Assembly: GCA_900239685.1 (NCBI GenBank)
Contig: OENT01000255.1
Span: 62,001 to 126,000 of the forward strand
Reading direction: 5' to 3'
Length of the DNA stretch: 64,000 nt
Source: Rotaria macrura
Taxonomy: Eukaryota > Rotifera > Eurotatoria > Philodinida > Philodinidae
In this document: in pieces, positions 53,203 through 64,000 of the stretch
Position numbering within the stretch: position 1 is the stretch's first letter
Layout of the letters: every line of letters starts with the position of its first letter
Program-made: the position numbers and the translations under genes
Notes under the pieces: model-generated
The model's input: only the letters and a program-made list of their open reading frames with translations
The model's database searches: none
What the model was told of the DNA's origin: nothing

Positions 53203-56200
53203 TTATCGCACCATTGGTTTTTGTCGACTACCATTTGTAGTCATTGACGGAGAAGATTGTTGTTCATGATCATATGTTCTTCCATGAAAAGAACCACTGT
53301 TGTTTACGACTGTTGTTGTTGGAGATTGTTTCCATGGCCCTTGTGTTGTTGCCGCATCAAAAATGTGCTGAAAAACAAACAAACAAAGAAAAGAACCTAC
53401 TCTAGAGATGAGGTTTATTTTTTTATCATGGATAACGTACACGTCGATTTGTTCTCATTTGAGCTTGTCGAAAAGGCATACTGTCAAGATCGGAAAGTAA
53501 CAATTCTTTTTGCATACGTTCAAATCGTTCAGCAGCATCATCATAAAGACGATAGTCATTATTATTATTATTTGATGACAAGAAATCATCCATAGCACCG
53601 GGATTAGGTTTATTCAAATAGCACTCATTGTACCAAATATCAAACTCTAAATTAAACAAAATATTAATCATCATTTGTAGAAACAACTCTAAAATGCTCT
53701 GTCTTTTTTGTTACCTTGAAGAAGTCGATTTTGACATTGAGTAACCAAATTTTGGCAATACGTTATCTCTGATTTGAGATTTTTCCATTGATCATAATCT
53801 GTACGATAAGTGCCTTTAAGTTCTTGTAATTTGGCAATAAATTCATATTCTTCTTCATCGATTATTGTTTCACCGTTTTCATTTAAAAATTCACCTTTAA
53901 TTGAATACTGTAAAATTACATAATGAAAAATAACATCACGATATTTTTACCCATTGTCAATCGTTCGTTCTTTTTGCGTTCAGCGTCAACACGTGTTCTA
54001 TCGATTTCAGCTTTTGTTTGATTAACACGTCGAGCTAATTCACCGAATTGTTTCTTTTTTGCTGCCATGATCTCTTTATTTTCTAGATAGATCTTATTTA
54101 AATTCGCACCACGAGTCTGTTTAAATTCTTCGAATGCTGCTGCACGACCTGGTGGAGTACTAAAAGGATTCCATAGAAACAAAGATTTTATACATTTGTG
54201 GACATTGTCATTTACTTTGGTCGTTGATCAACCATTTCACTTGGCTCTTTCACACGCTGATATTGTTCATCATCAGTATTCATACTTCGTTGAGAACCAG
54301 GTCCAGTTGGTTTAATTCCAGAAGGCGAAGCTTTGTCTTTAGTACTAATGTCGTATTTGATAAGAATGAGATTAAGTAAAAAGAAAACCTATTCTTTTGA
54401 AAGAAGTATAAATTTACTTTGTTATTAATCCTCCTGGTGCTTTAGCCGTTGGAGCACCGGCAGCTGCTTGTCGCTTATTTCGTGTCATTTTAAGTAGTGC
54501 GTCTTTATTAGCTCGTTGATCTTTTGAAGCTGTACCCAAACCAAAATTTTGACCATCAAGATCACCAGCACTACCTCCTCCCCCTCCTCCCATACTATTC
54601 ACAGCTTGATTAGTGCCATAAATCTAAAAGATGAATATAAGTACATGCTGCTTCATCAATTAACAACATGGTTTCACAAGATTCAAACATGTATATATTA
54701 ACTTTCTTACTTGTTCCATTCCAGTTAACTTCTAAAAGAAATCAGCACTAGGAAAATTTTCGAATAATAGACTTGCTCGTACAATCGAACAATAAGAAAT
54801 TAGAAGTCATTCTAAACGGTATTCATTATTCTAGTGAATGTCTAAAGGTCGGACGACGAAGTACCATAATGAAATCGGTAAAGAAAACATGTTAATTTAC
54901 TTCCGTGCAATACAGTGTAAGCAGTGAACACAAGAATGGTTTGAAAAAACATGAAAGCATATGGGAGTATATCTAGATTCTTATCATTTTTAATTTCTTT
55001 TCATCTTAGATCTATGACCAAATACGCATGTCTTATCGACAAGAGAAAAAACAATTACTTTTTGATTGTCTTGTTGTTCATATTGATATTTATCTGTATG
55101 AGCATTTCGTTCATGAAGTTTCTTCTCAACATCTCTTTCCGTTGTTCTAAATACTCATGAATATGTCATTCGGAATGTATGAACTAACTGAACTTACCGA
55201 CAGATATGTCTGAATGCATTAAATATAGCTGTAGAATGAACATAAAAATGTTGTTTTTTTTTATTCTGAATTTCTTAATTGTAATGTAACTAGAATAACA
55301 AACCTTGCACTTGACGAAGATTTTTTACTTCGATTTCATCTAATGATCCATCAACGAATCGACGACATTGATTTTCAATTTCATAGTATTGTTGTTCAGA
55401 TATAGGCTCATATGTCATATCCGTTCGATTAACAAGTGAATCGTGTAATGCTAATTCATCTCGTAAATATTTATTTTCACGTTTATAATTTTCAAGAGCT
55501 TTGACCGGATCAATAACTTCATTGACAGTTGGCTCAGCTGGAACACACATCATTCGACTTGCAAAACGAAGTGTAGAAACCTATTAGAAAACGTAGAATA
55601 ATAGAAATGAAATCGTTTTAGTAAAATAATTCTTATACTGTTTCTTCAAGATGTTGCATTTCTGGCCAAATATTTGCTATCATTACTGTATTACATCGTC
55701 CACCGATACTATCTTTTAATGCATGAGTTAATTTTGAACTACGAAAATTATGAGAATTTGCCTTTTTATCCGTCAAGTTCACTACAGCTTGTTCAAGAAA
55801 TGATAAAGATTTATTGATAAATGTTGCTTCGCGTTTTGTGATACCTTCCGACTAAATAAATTTCAAATGGTAATAATCAAAATAGAAAGAGAGAGAGAAA
55901 AAAATGAAAAATAGTTTACATTTGTTTTAGCTAATCGTTCACTACCAGCTAAATCAACAAGATTTAATTTCGATACGGTGTATTTCTCATCAGATGATAA
56001 CATTGATCGACATTCGATAAGAATAGTAAATATACAATGTGAACGAGATGATTGTTTATTAAGTACATGTTGACCGATGGCACGATTTGTTTCACCTTCA
56101 AATAACAGATTCAATGCTTCTTCTTCACCACTTGCGATACGATATGATAATCCTTTCACATAGACCAAGCCAGAATCTTCACCGATCGATAGTTGTTGCA

Positions 56201-57413
56201 TTTGCTGTTGATAGTCCGATTGTGAATTTAGTGTACGAAGTAAATCACACATTTGATCGTTATAGATTTCAAGATAAGCGATACTTGAAATTTAGAAAGA
56301 AAAAAGAAAACTTTTAAGTAGAATATGTACAGATTTGAAATACGAGACATGATGTTAAGGAGAGTACTAATCATATGATAGTTGCTTTTTTCCTGTCAGC
56401 TTTCGGACATTTCTCTTTTTTTAGCAGTTTGTTTGATGGTACTTAGCACAAGTAAAACTAAACTACACTTAAATTTTCATTACCGAACAGAAAAAGAAAA
56501 ATCTTGTCGAGCATTAATTTCTTGATAGAGATGTTGTAAAGTTCGAGGTATAATACCACGATTTTGATAACTTTCAGTAAAGCCAGTCATTGTATGTGTT
56601 TTTCCAGCTCCGGTCTGACCATAACACATGATTGTTCCTACAAAGAAAACAGTTCATTCATATCAATATCTGTATATCTCAGAAACAGCACAAACCATTG
56701 TATCCATCCAATGTGCGATCGACAACATCTTTTGCAATAGAATCAAAAATCACTTCTTGACTAACATTATTACATACACCATCGAAATGAAATGTCCAAT
56801 CATTGATTTTATTATCAACCACACTTGCCGATGGTGTTCGATGAATACTGATTGACTAGAAGAAAAGCTTTTGATTTAAAATGACATAAATACAATTCCT
56901 TAAAATAGATTAACTGTCCAAGAAAAAAAGAGCAACTATTCGTTAGGATATTGAATCGATAGTTCTAATGCATGCGTTTGGTCATGGAGACTTTTCGTCA
57001 ACCAACAATAGTCCAAGCTTTGTATTTCTTCACACCTTTACTTTAGCTAATTTTTCCTACTATCTTTTTGTAGTTGTCATCTCATTAAGAATAAATTTCA
57101 AAAATTAACTAAATCGAATAGAATGAAAATTATTTCCCATTGAGAATGTTCTTTTTTCATAAGGTAATGAATCATAAATTGCGTTAGTCTAAATGAGCGA
57201 AGACTGAGTTCATCGTTTTACATTTGTATCCAAAATATCAATAAAGATAGTAGTAACAATTTCTAGTTTAAATAGTCTGAAACGTTTATTCAAAACTATA
57301 AAGAGAAAACTAACGCGATTTTCTCGTCCGATTCCAATCATTTCAGTTGCGAAATTAGTTGTAGGGCGAGTTCGAACATAAACTTTCACTTTATTCGATG
57401 TTCTTTGTGGCAT
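53203..57413 (-). CDS. KIF9: kinesin-9 family motor protein (KIF9)
   Basis: Plus-end microtubule motor of the kinesin-9 family, which works in cilia and flagella. Fifteen minus-strand exons: 57315-57413, 56696-56855, 56484-56637, 55920-56283, 55639-55851, 55304-55580, 55198-55228, 55059-55146, 54711-54731, 54418-54623, 54216-54344, 53951-54159, 53715-53894, 53441-53646, 53203-53367; 833 aa, against about 790 in mammals. An in-frame ATG at 57440 would add nine residues. The N-terminal motor has P-loop GQTGAGKT (93-100), switch I NKQSSRSH (213-220), switch II DLAGSE (248-253) and LRFASRM at its end. KIF9 identity comes from the tail: IHDSL-like LHDSLVNRT, GQNFGLG, AFEEFK, IIDEEEY and EFDIWYNE, all in family order, with coiled-coil stretches between. 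Exon 9 is a 21-nt microexon. A glycine run (GGGGGG) precedes GQNFGLG. Exon 12-13 has two possible splice choices; I chose the 56-nt intron. Confidence 0.93.
56856..57314 (-). other. first intron of the KIF9 gene
   Basis: A 459-nt intron, the largest of this gene, with donor GTTAGT after residue 33. No other feature seen. Confidence 0.5.
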
Positions 57414-57550
57414 TTTGGAAGTATGCTTATCTATAAACATAATATATTTCTATAGAAACTATAGAAAAAAAAATATCTATCTTACATATTATTTATTTTA
57501 TTTATATATGTACGGTTCTTTTTTTAATTTTGATTAAAAAAGAATTAATC
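57414..57550. promoter_or_regulatory. compact bidirectional promoter between KIF9 and the DUF1294 gene
   Basis: Only 137 nt separate the start codons of the two head-to-head genes (110 nt if the upstream KIF9 ATG is used). The interval is almost pure A/T, with TATTTATTTTATTTATATATG-like sequence at about 57487-57510. A shared promoter is inferred from the spacing; no specific motif is identified. Confidence 0.5.
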
Positions 57551-58222
57551 ATGAATCAATATGATGGAAGAACATATGTATCTACAATAAGACAAAGTCG
57601 AAATAGATTAAAATATATAAATATTGATGAAAACCGAAAAACATCATTTCTATTACCTGACAATCACACAATCAAATCTAAGGAATCACGTCATTATTGT
57701 CAAAATTATGTTCGTTATCGCAAAAGTTCATCTCGTTCACGTTCACGAAATAGGAGAACAATTTTTCATAGACGTTTATCGATTGATTATCGAAAAAGAC
57801 TTCTCTTACTTCTATTACAGCTAATCGCTCTGCTACATCTATGTTCTGTTCTATATTTTCATCAAAAGCAGCTGTCATTTACTGTTAGTTATACGCTAGT
57901 AACTCTTGTTTTTTTCAATATTCTAGCATTTTATTGTGTTCGATATGATACACACAAGGCAGAACATGAAGACTTGTTATTAGGAGAAAATTCGCTCCTA
58001 TTTTTACTTTGGTATGGAGGAATCATAGGTGGATGTCTAGCATTACTCGTTGAAAAACATAAACATCTTCGAAGCCAAGCATTTACCTATCGACTTAGAA
58101 TAATTGGTTTATTCAATGGTACCTGGCTTTTTATTGTCTATGTTCTATGCATGTATCGAAATGAATTCCTATTTATAGAAATTTACGATGCACTATTGTC
58201 CGTTCGAGAAGCCCTGCATTAG
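57551..58222 (+). CDS. DUF1294-family membrane protein, intronless
   Basis: A 223-aa single-exon protein from ATG 57551. The first 75 residues are polar and very basic, with an RSRSRNRR-type stretch. Four hydrophobic segments follow at roughly 78-98, 107-130, 145-167 and 182-203. The second and third carry the DUF1294 (PF06961) signature as I know it: an Asn in a hydrophobic run, FNILAFYCVRYD then KAE, an ENSLLFL, a GG-x2-GG turn (YGGIIGG), and HK followed by F. DUF1294 is a small integral membrane family of unknown function, widespread in bacteria. The basic N-terminal extension is absent from typical bacterial members. No introns, while every neighbour is split, so transfer from bacteria is a reasonable inference. 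AATAAA at 58231-58236 and 58343-58348 follow the stop. Head-to-head with KIF9. Confidence 0.75.
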   Translation: MNQYDGRTYVSTIRQSRNRLKYINIDENRKTSFLLPDNHTIKSKESRHYCQNYVRYRKSSSRSRSRNRRTIFHRRLSIDYRKRLLLLLLQLIALLHLCSVLYFHQKQLSFTVSYTLVTLVFFNILAFYCVRYDTHKAEHEDLLLGENSLLFLLWYGGIIGGCLALLVEKHKHLRSQAFTYRLRIIGLFNGTWLFIVYVLCMYRNEFLFIEIYDALLSVREALH

Positions 58223-60663
58223 TCGTAATAATAAATGACATAAGAAAAAAAGAAACTATAGAAACTCCCTATTGAATACATAAGAGAAAAAATATTAAAA
58301 TAGATGTCGCAATCAGAAGGCTATTAAAAGCTTTATTCGTTCAATAAAAAGTATACACACTGAATTGCATTTATTCAATGTTGCTTAATAAAAAAATGCA
58401 TCTATGATGCTTCATTGTATTCGTATATGGTATTTCCTATTTATTTAATCTAATTCTGATGAAATACGTCAATGAATTTAATTCTAAGAGATTCATTATA
58501 TACTGAATTACTATGGATACATACATGTAGTCAAAAACCTTTTTCGCAGGGGCAAAAAGAAACTTGAAAGATGGTGAATCTAAAGGAATGATATCCGTGA
58601 CAATGTAGCACTGCTGAATAAAAAATGTTAAGTTTTATCAATAGATTTCTGTTGTGTGTAACAAAAAACTAACCTTTATGTGAAAGAGATTTATTCACAG
58701 TTGATATTCCAGAGAACTCTGAGAAGTTACCTCGCGTGAAAAATATATTGATAAAAAGCAATTCAAAACTTGCTTGTTCATGAAAAATGTTTCAATTACG
58801 ATGAACATCTGTAAGAAGTATCTGAACAACCAGATGTATATATGGCTCTTTCATTATTACTGTTGCCTGAAAAAGTTTCATATGTGTTGATGTCTGCTTA
58901 TACTTTTTCTGTTTGCATCTTTCACTGATGATTTTTGACGACGCTAGGACTTATTCCATTGTATACTCGTTGCCTAACATTCATTATATGAGAACAAGTA
59001 CTTGTCTCTTGTACAAGTTGTTCAAGTCAGGATGACTTCGCGAAACTGATTTTAAATATTTCTTTGTAAAATTCAAGTGCTATCGATACATCATTCATGT
59101 GATCACATGCTACAGAGATGCTGAAGTAGATCAGAAACAATAGAAACATGATTTTCCAACAGATTTAAGTGAGGAGAAACATTGGGGGACATTCTTCCCT
59201 TTAGTGAGAATCAAGTGAACTTTCGATCGACGACTATTGTTGATCATGATCTGCTTGGTTTCACGAACACAAAAAACAGTGTTCCTCAGAAAGAGAACTT
59301 CTACTTCACTTGAGAAAGCTATATTGCGGTACATGATTGGTGAACAGTGTTGTCGAACTTGAAGTTAAAATAGGCGAGTCAAATTCTTAATATTAATAGT
59401 CAGTAAAGAGTTATTGAATCCATGTTTCTATTCATGTTGAATGAATATGTGAGTCTGATTAGCGACAAGTTCTTTCTTTTATTTACCGAATGCTGACTTG
59501 TACAATATGTTCCATGTGACTTTAGATCGTTTGCTATTTTTTCATCACTTCTGCAAATTTTGAACCTAATCTCTCTCGATTGCATTTATTACGTATAATA
59601 TAAAAAGTTTGTTGAAACTGATGCTGGAGTCAATTCCTTTCGCACAACGAAGCTAATCGTAATTGCGATCTCTGTGCTGAGAAGTTCAATGCATCTATTT
59701 GACTTCTCATGTAAAAAACAGGTTATAAATCGATTTTGAATTTGACATTCAACATATTCTTATAATTTTTTTTCACATGGTTGAAGGAAAGTATTGATAC
59801 TGATGTAGCCGATAACATTTTTCATGTATAAGAGCATATTTTGAAAATCAATACTTTTTAAAAAGAAATGCCGTCGTTCAACCACATTAACACACTACTT
59901 TAAACAGACGTGGCTTGTATGCTGCTTAACAATGTTAATGCATATTCTACGAAGTTAATGTCTTTCTTATGCACTTGTATCGAACAGTGTAGAGTATTAT
60001 TACGTACACGATTGATAATCTAGATCTCTTAATCATTTATTGATTCTAATAGACGTCAGGTTTTAGTTTTTGTTTCCATCGTAATTGTTTTTCGATTACT
60101 CTGTTTTTTTTCTGAAGACGGTCATCATGATTTATTTTTCATTAATAACCAAGGACAAAAATCCACGTTATATTGAATAAAATACACGTGTGAACAAACC
60201 AGAACAAAACAAAAAATCAAACATGTCCTTCATTGATGTATTGTTTTTTTTTCTAAATTTCATAGACTTTTCGTCTGTTTATTAACCGAAGTATGATTAC
60301 CTTAGAGACTCTCTGCCGAATTCTGTTTACAAACTCGAAATTTGCCAGAATCACACTTTTCTCTTTTCAACAAGGACAAGTGCAACAACAAAAACATTTA
60401 ACAACCTATTAGTGACATTAAGATTACAATAGACATTTTAATGACGTAGATGAAAGAAAAACAGAAGTAAACTGATTTTTGCTAAAACCAAGAATCAAAT
60501 GACGATTTATACCAAAGGATAGAACGAGAGGCAAAACTAATACAGTTATCGTAAGTTGTGATGATGAGTATCAAGACATGATTATTTTTTAAACGAGGCT
60601 GTTCATTTTATCACATTAAGGCAGATTATAACTGGATTTTTGTACAACAAAGTCTAAATTATA
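58223..60663. other. non-coding stretch downstream of the DUF1294 gene
   Basis: AT-rich; ORFs up to 67 codons with no domain or splice support. Nothing else recognised. Confidence 0.5.
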
Positions 60664-60875
60664 ATCGATTGAAATCTTCACAAATCAAAGATAATTTAAT
60701 TTTTCATCAAACATCATCCTCTTTATCAAGTATACTTCTGTTTAAAATCATATATTTTTAATTTGACATCTGTTGAGTCGAAACTATACGATTTTAATCA
60801 GAAGTATACTTGATAAAGAGGATTATGCTTGATTAAAAATTAAATTGTCGTTGATTTAGATTTTGAGATCGTTCC
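60664..60875. repeat. large imperfect palindrome (foldback or MITE-like)
   Basis: Two inverted arms of roughly 95-100 nt around a spacer of about 20 nt. The core is a perfect 24-nt match, 60717-60740 against 60799-60822. Outward the arms continue with about four mismatches in 27 nt, then with small indels; inward they continue about 17 of 21. A foldback element or non-autonomous DNA transposon relic would look like this; no target-site duplication was confirmed. Confidence 0.85.
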
Positions 60876-61094
60876 AAATCTCAAAAAACTAATTCTCGAA
60901 GAAAACCCTATTTAGAAACCAAGGAACTCAAAAGAATAAATCACCAAAAGTAAAACTCTCGAAAAATTAAAATATCGCAAGAAAAAATGTTGAATTACTG
61001 TCAGTTCATGATAGAGACGATTATAATTATAAAATAGCATATGAATAGGATTAAAATTTTACTTTTAATAGTTTATGGTTATAAATCAATAAAA

Positions 61095-61140
61095 TGGGAG
61101 GGTGTGGGTGTGTATCGATGGAGTATCCACAGATACACAC
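61095..61140. repeat. GT-rich telomere-like patch with a short hairpin
   Basis: GGGAGGGTGTGGGTGTG on the plus strand includes one unit of TGTGGG, the telomeric repeat reported for bdelloid rotifers. It runs into a perfect 9-bp stem, GTGTGTATC (61108-61116) with GATACACAC (61132-61140). One unit only, so a chance match is possible. Confidence 0.4.
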
Positions 61141-61197
61141 AACCTCGTCGAAATTGATTGACTGCAAGATCTATACGACAAAAATGATCAATTTTCG

Positions 61198-61587
61198 CTA
61201 AAAGAAAAAAGTCTTACTACATAGGGCTTCTCTAGCTGTAGGAGCAATAGCAAGAGCTGCTCTAGAAAGATTTGTTTTGGCAAAGCTCATCATGATAAAC
61301 GTGACCAATCACTAGTACCTCTCTATCGATTCGAGTTTTGATGTTTGTCAACATCTTGCCAATCTCTAATCGCTCAGATACAGGCATATCGGTATCAGCA
61401 TTTTTCGTGTATTTAAGAAACGGATCATTAGAATTCAGGTGAACACACATCTTGCTCAATTTGATCTCGCATACCCAATAACTGACTTTCCCAGTGACTT
61501 TGCTTTGTTAATAAATATTGGTCACCGATAACAAGAAGACGTTTTTTCTTATTACTAATAAGAAATGAGATTATAGGTGTATGTTAT
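61198..61587 (-). pseudogene. frame-broken coding remnant, identity uncertain
   Basis: On the minus strand three overlapping open stretches in three frames read as one protein if two frameshifts are allowed: about 61587-61428 (with RLLVIGDQYLL and SHWESQLLGMRDQ), 61459-61262 (with MPVSERLEIGKMLTNIKTR) and 61290-61198 (with NLSRAALAIAPTAREAL). Codon use and residue mix are protein-like and unlike the flanks. The first stretch faintly recalls the part of UPF1-like SF1 helicases after motif VI (LLVIGD then a Trp), but I would not assign it. No intact start, and stops follow each stretch. A decayed gene or transposon fragment is the best reading. Confidence 0.4.
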
Positions 61588-64000
61588 CTGAATCGGTGAA
61601 CAGCATGGTTGCGGGTGTAGCTGTAAAGAAAACGAAAATGATGTTTATAAAAAATTTGGCAAGAGATGAATGAATGTAAATAGATTGTGCGATATGGGCG
61701 GTGCGCACAAAACAGAAGCATCGTTTGTGAACACAGACTACAAGAAGAGACGAAGTGAAAATAAAAAGTAGCAGCCCACTCCTAAAATATAAATTTTAAA
61801 TTGACCAAAGTGATGGCAGAATGAGAGGACATTTTTCAAGATTTTGTCTTTCGAGATTTGGACAGGAATTTATGGTAAGCTACTCTATACAGTTTGTCAT
61901 AGCAACATATCTCGTACCCTCCAATGGATCTTTACACATATATCTGTCACGATCTTTTATAAACTTCACGTTCAAACAAGTTAACATCTGTTAGTGTACC
62001 TATGATTTAGGCAGATGTATTTTCCAGCGAACTACGACTAAGAGGGAGGAATTCTAAGTTCATGCTCATCTGACAAGAATTTCGTACTGCTGACCTTCGA
62101 ATATGAATTAACTCATGAATAACATGGTAACAGCTCTTGAGATTGTTTCGAACTTAACTTAATAAAACCTTTTTAATAAATTGTCGACTGTTTAGAGTGC
62201 TAATACTCATCATTCTTATTGAAGTGCATACTAGAACATCGAAAAGTAAACTCTTTCTGATATTCAAGCGACGTTTTCTCTTTTTTGCTTCAAGCTATTC
62301 AAAACTTTAATTGCATTGGTACATATACTTTGATAAAGTCTCATGAAAATAAAATTGAAAACCAATGTCACCCATATATGAGCTGTAAATTTATGCTTTA
62401 TATTCGTCTGCCGAATTTTCAAAGTTATCCTGAATGACTTGATTTGAGAAGATACAACTAGAATTTGATCATTTGGCAACAGGTCAATCAAACCACTAAT
62501 TCATGTACAATAAGTAAGAACAAAAGAGAATCGACTGAACTCGAAGCAAACAGTCACCGATCTTGCTTTCGATACTAAAAGAAATTGATCTATTAATACT
62601 CACTACTTCTCGTTTCTAGTAATGAACAAAAGTTGGGGTGGTACTTTTAAATAATTATTTTCATTTGAATAGAGGAAGCCGAGTTAATTGACTTTTTTTC
62701 TGTCAAGTTCGAAGACGACATTGTTCAAACGTAGTGTATTGATATGCATTCATTATGAGTCTGGGTGCGGTGTCTCTGCTAGAGTGTTAGTTCTGGTGAA
62801 TGAGTTTCCTCTATAAGTTTTTTCTGGAGCGAAAGAAATAATTTTACAAAAACGGGCTCCTCTGAATCGAATCCATCCCATCTGATAGACAGTATAAGAG
62901 TAAATACTCAACCTATCTAAACAGAAACAAGTTACAAATGGAAGAAAATCATTTCACAGTTTTGCATCTGAACAAAAAGCATGTTTACTGCTCGGTTACT
63001 GCTTAGCTGAAATTTACCTTCGTTTGTGACATGAACAAATACTTCATGGTGGGATGTTTTGTACTTACATTATTTTGCGTGAATTTTTTTAATAGTAATA
63101 AAAAGAGATGCCATTGTAGAAAAGAGAAATAGAAGAGTAGTACTAGTTTTTGTTTCTATTGCTGCGACATTTTGATTGACTTATCAGGTATAATCTTCTA
63201 CTAGACATGCTCTAGTTATGAACTGACTTACTCTACGAGAGGTATTATCTTTGATTTGGTCATAAATGAATTTTCAAAGTAGAATGTGTATTGAGGAATC
63301 ACATTTACTTGAGCAGAGCTAATTTTTAGTGTACTCTGTAAATCATTCAATCAGAGGAAGATTTTTGCATTTGGCCTTATAGCGTTTGCTAAAAAATAGT
63401 CGAAGGAAAATCAAAGTGAGGATAGAGCTTTTTTTTCTTCTTTTATAGATAGTAAGTAGTGTCGTAACTGCCAGATTTTGCTTACTTGAGAAAAAATCGA
63501 ACTTTTTGAGAATATGTATGTTGGGATATTTGTTGCAAAAATGAGATTTCTAAATCAGTATATTTTAGTGTAACTGTTCTATCTCGATCATTAATTAATA
63601 TTTTGAAAATATTCATCTAATACGAAAGCCAATAAAACTTAACCAAAACATTTAGACTTACGTGCGAAACAAGAAAACGTTCCATTTTCGATGTTTAAAT
63701 ACTACCTATTGATTCATGAATCGTTCCAAGGACGATAGAGAAACTAGCCATATTCCATTCATCGAAAATATTTCAGTATTATTTTGTATCAAAATCAAAT
63801 CAGAGAAAACACCAAAGAATCATCGGAGTAGGAAAACTATCTTTTCCAAAGTCATCCCTTCTACTCAAAATTACAAACTCTTTTCATCATATTATTGGGC
63901 AAAAGTACATCGGAAATATTCATGGAATACAGAACCTTTAGTGAATATCTGGAGGCATGCCTCTGTCTCCTAGAAGAGTAGACTTAAGCATCAGGATAGT
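61588..64000. other. non-coding stretch at the window end
   Basis: No gene supported. ORFs at 62264-62491 (minus) and 63716-63973 (plus) are 75-85 codons with no recognisable pattern. A gene entering from the right edge cannot be excluded. Confidence 0.5.

Noticed and set aside
63716..63973. 85-codon plus-strand ATG frame near the right edge
   Set aside because: No recognisable domain and no splice or context support. Could be reconsidered if the sequence to the right shows a gene.

Overview
The window is nuclear DNA of an animal. It is AT-rich, and the genes are split by GT-AG introns that are often only 50-75 nt long (three in the Rho gene, most of those in the kinesin gene), with a few introns of 1-5 kb. 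All recognisable proteins are metazoan types: Rho GTPase, cyclin A, class A GPCR, a PDZ/RGS/C1 RhoGEF and a KIF9 ciliary kinesin. The very small introns, a ciliary motor and an intronless bacterial-type DUF1294 membrane protein fit a bdelloid rotifer (Rotaria/Adineta-like). That placement is an inference; no rRNA or mitochondrial marker is present to prove it.

Layout: 1-2609 no gene seen. 2610-4293 (-) secreted/GPI-like leucine-rich-repeat protein. 6211-6961 (+) RhoA-type GTPase, four exons. 7510-9539 (-) unrecognised basic protein, two exons, tail-to-tail with Rho. 9540-19988 a gene desert of about 10 kb. 19989-21645 (+) rhodopsin-like GPCR. 22589-26711 (-) cyclin A, six exons. 28258-51308 (+) a 36-exon RhoGEF (PDZ, coiled coil, RGS-like, C1, DH, PH; 1658 codons by my splice model) filling 23 kb. 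One of its introns carries an antisense intronless gene (28712-29329). Another carries a long in-phase alternative first exon (34065-35193). 53203-57413 (-) KIF9-type kinesin, 15 exons. 57551-58222 (+) intronless DUF1294 membrane protein, head-to-head with the kinesin. 58223-64000 no intact gene; it holds a palindrome of about 210 bp (60664-60875) and a frame-broken coding remnant (61198-61587).

How the genes relate: the GPCR, the RGS-type RhoGEF and the Rho GTPase are three successive layers of the known GPCR - G-alpha-12/13 - RhoGEF - RhoA route and lie within 45 kb here. Whether the linkage means anything, or whether this GPCR couples to that route, cannot be told from sequence. Cyclin A (cell cycle) and KIF9 (cilia) are unrelated neighbours. 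Exon boundaries were worked out by hand from splice sites, reading phase and known domain sequences; phases close without a break in every model given as a gene.
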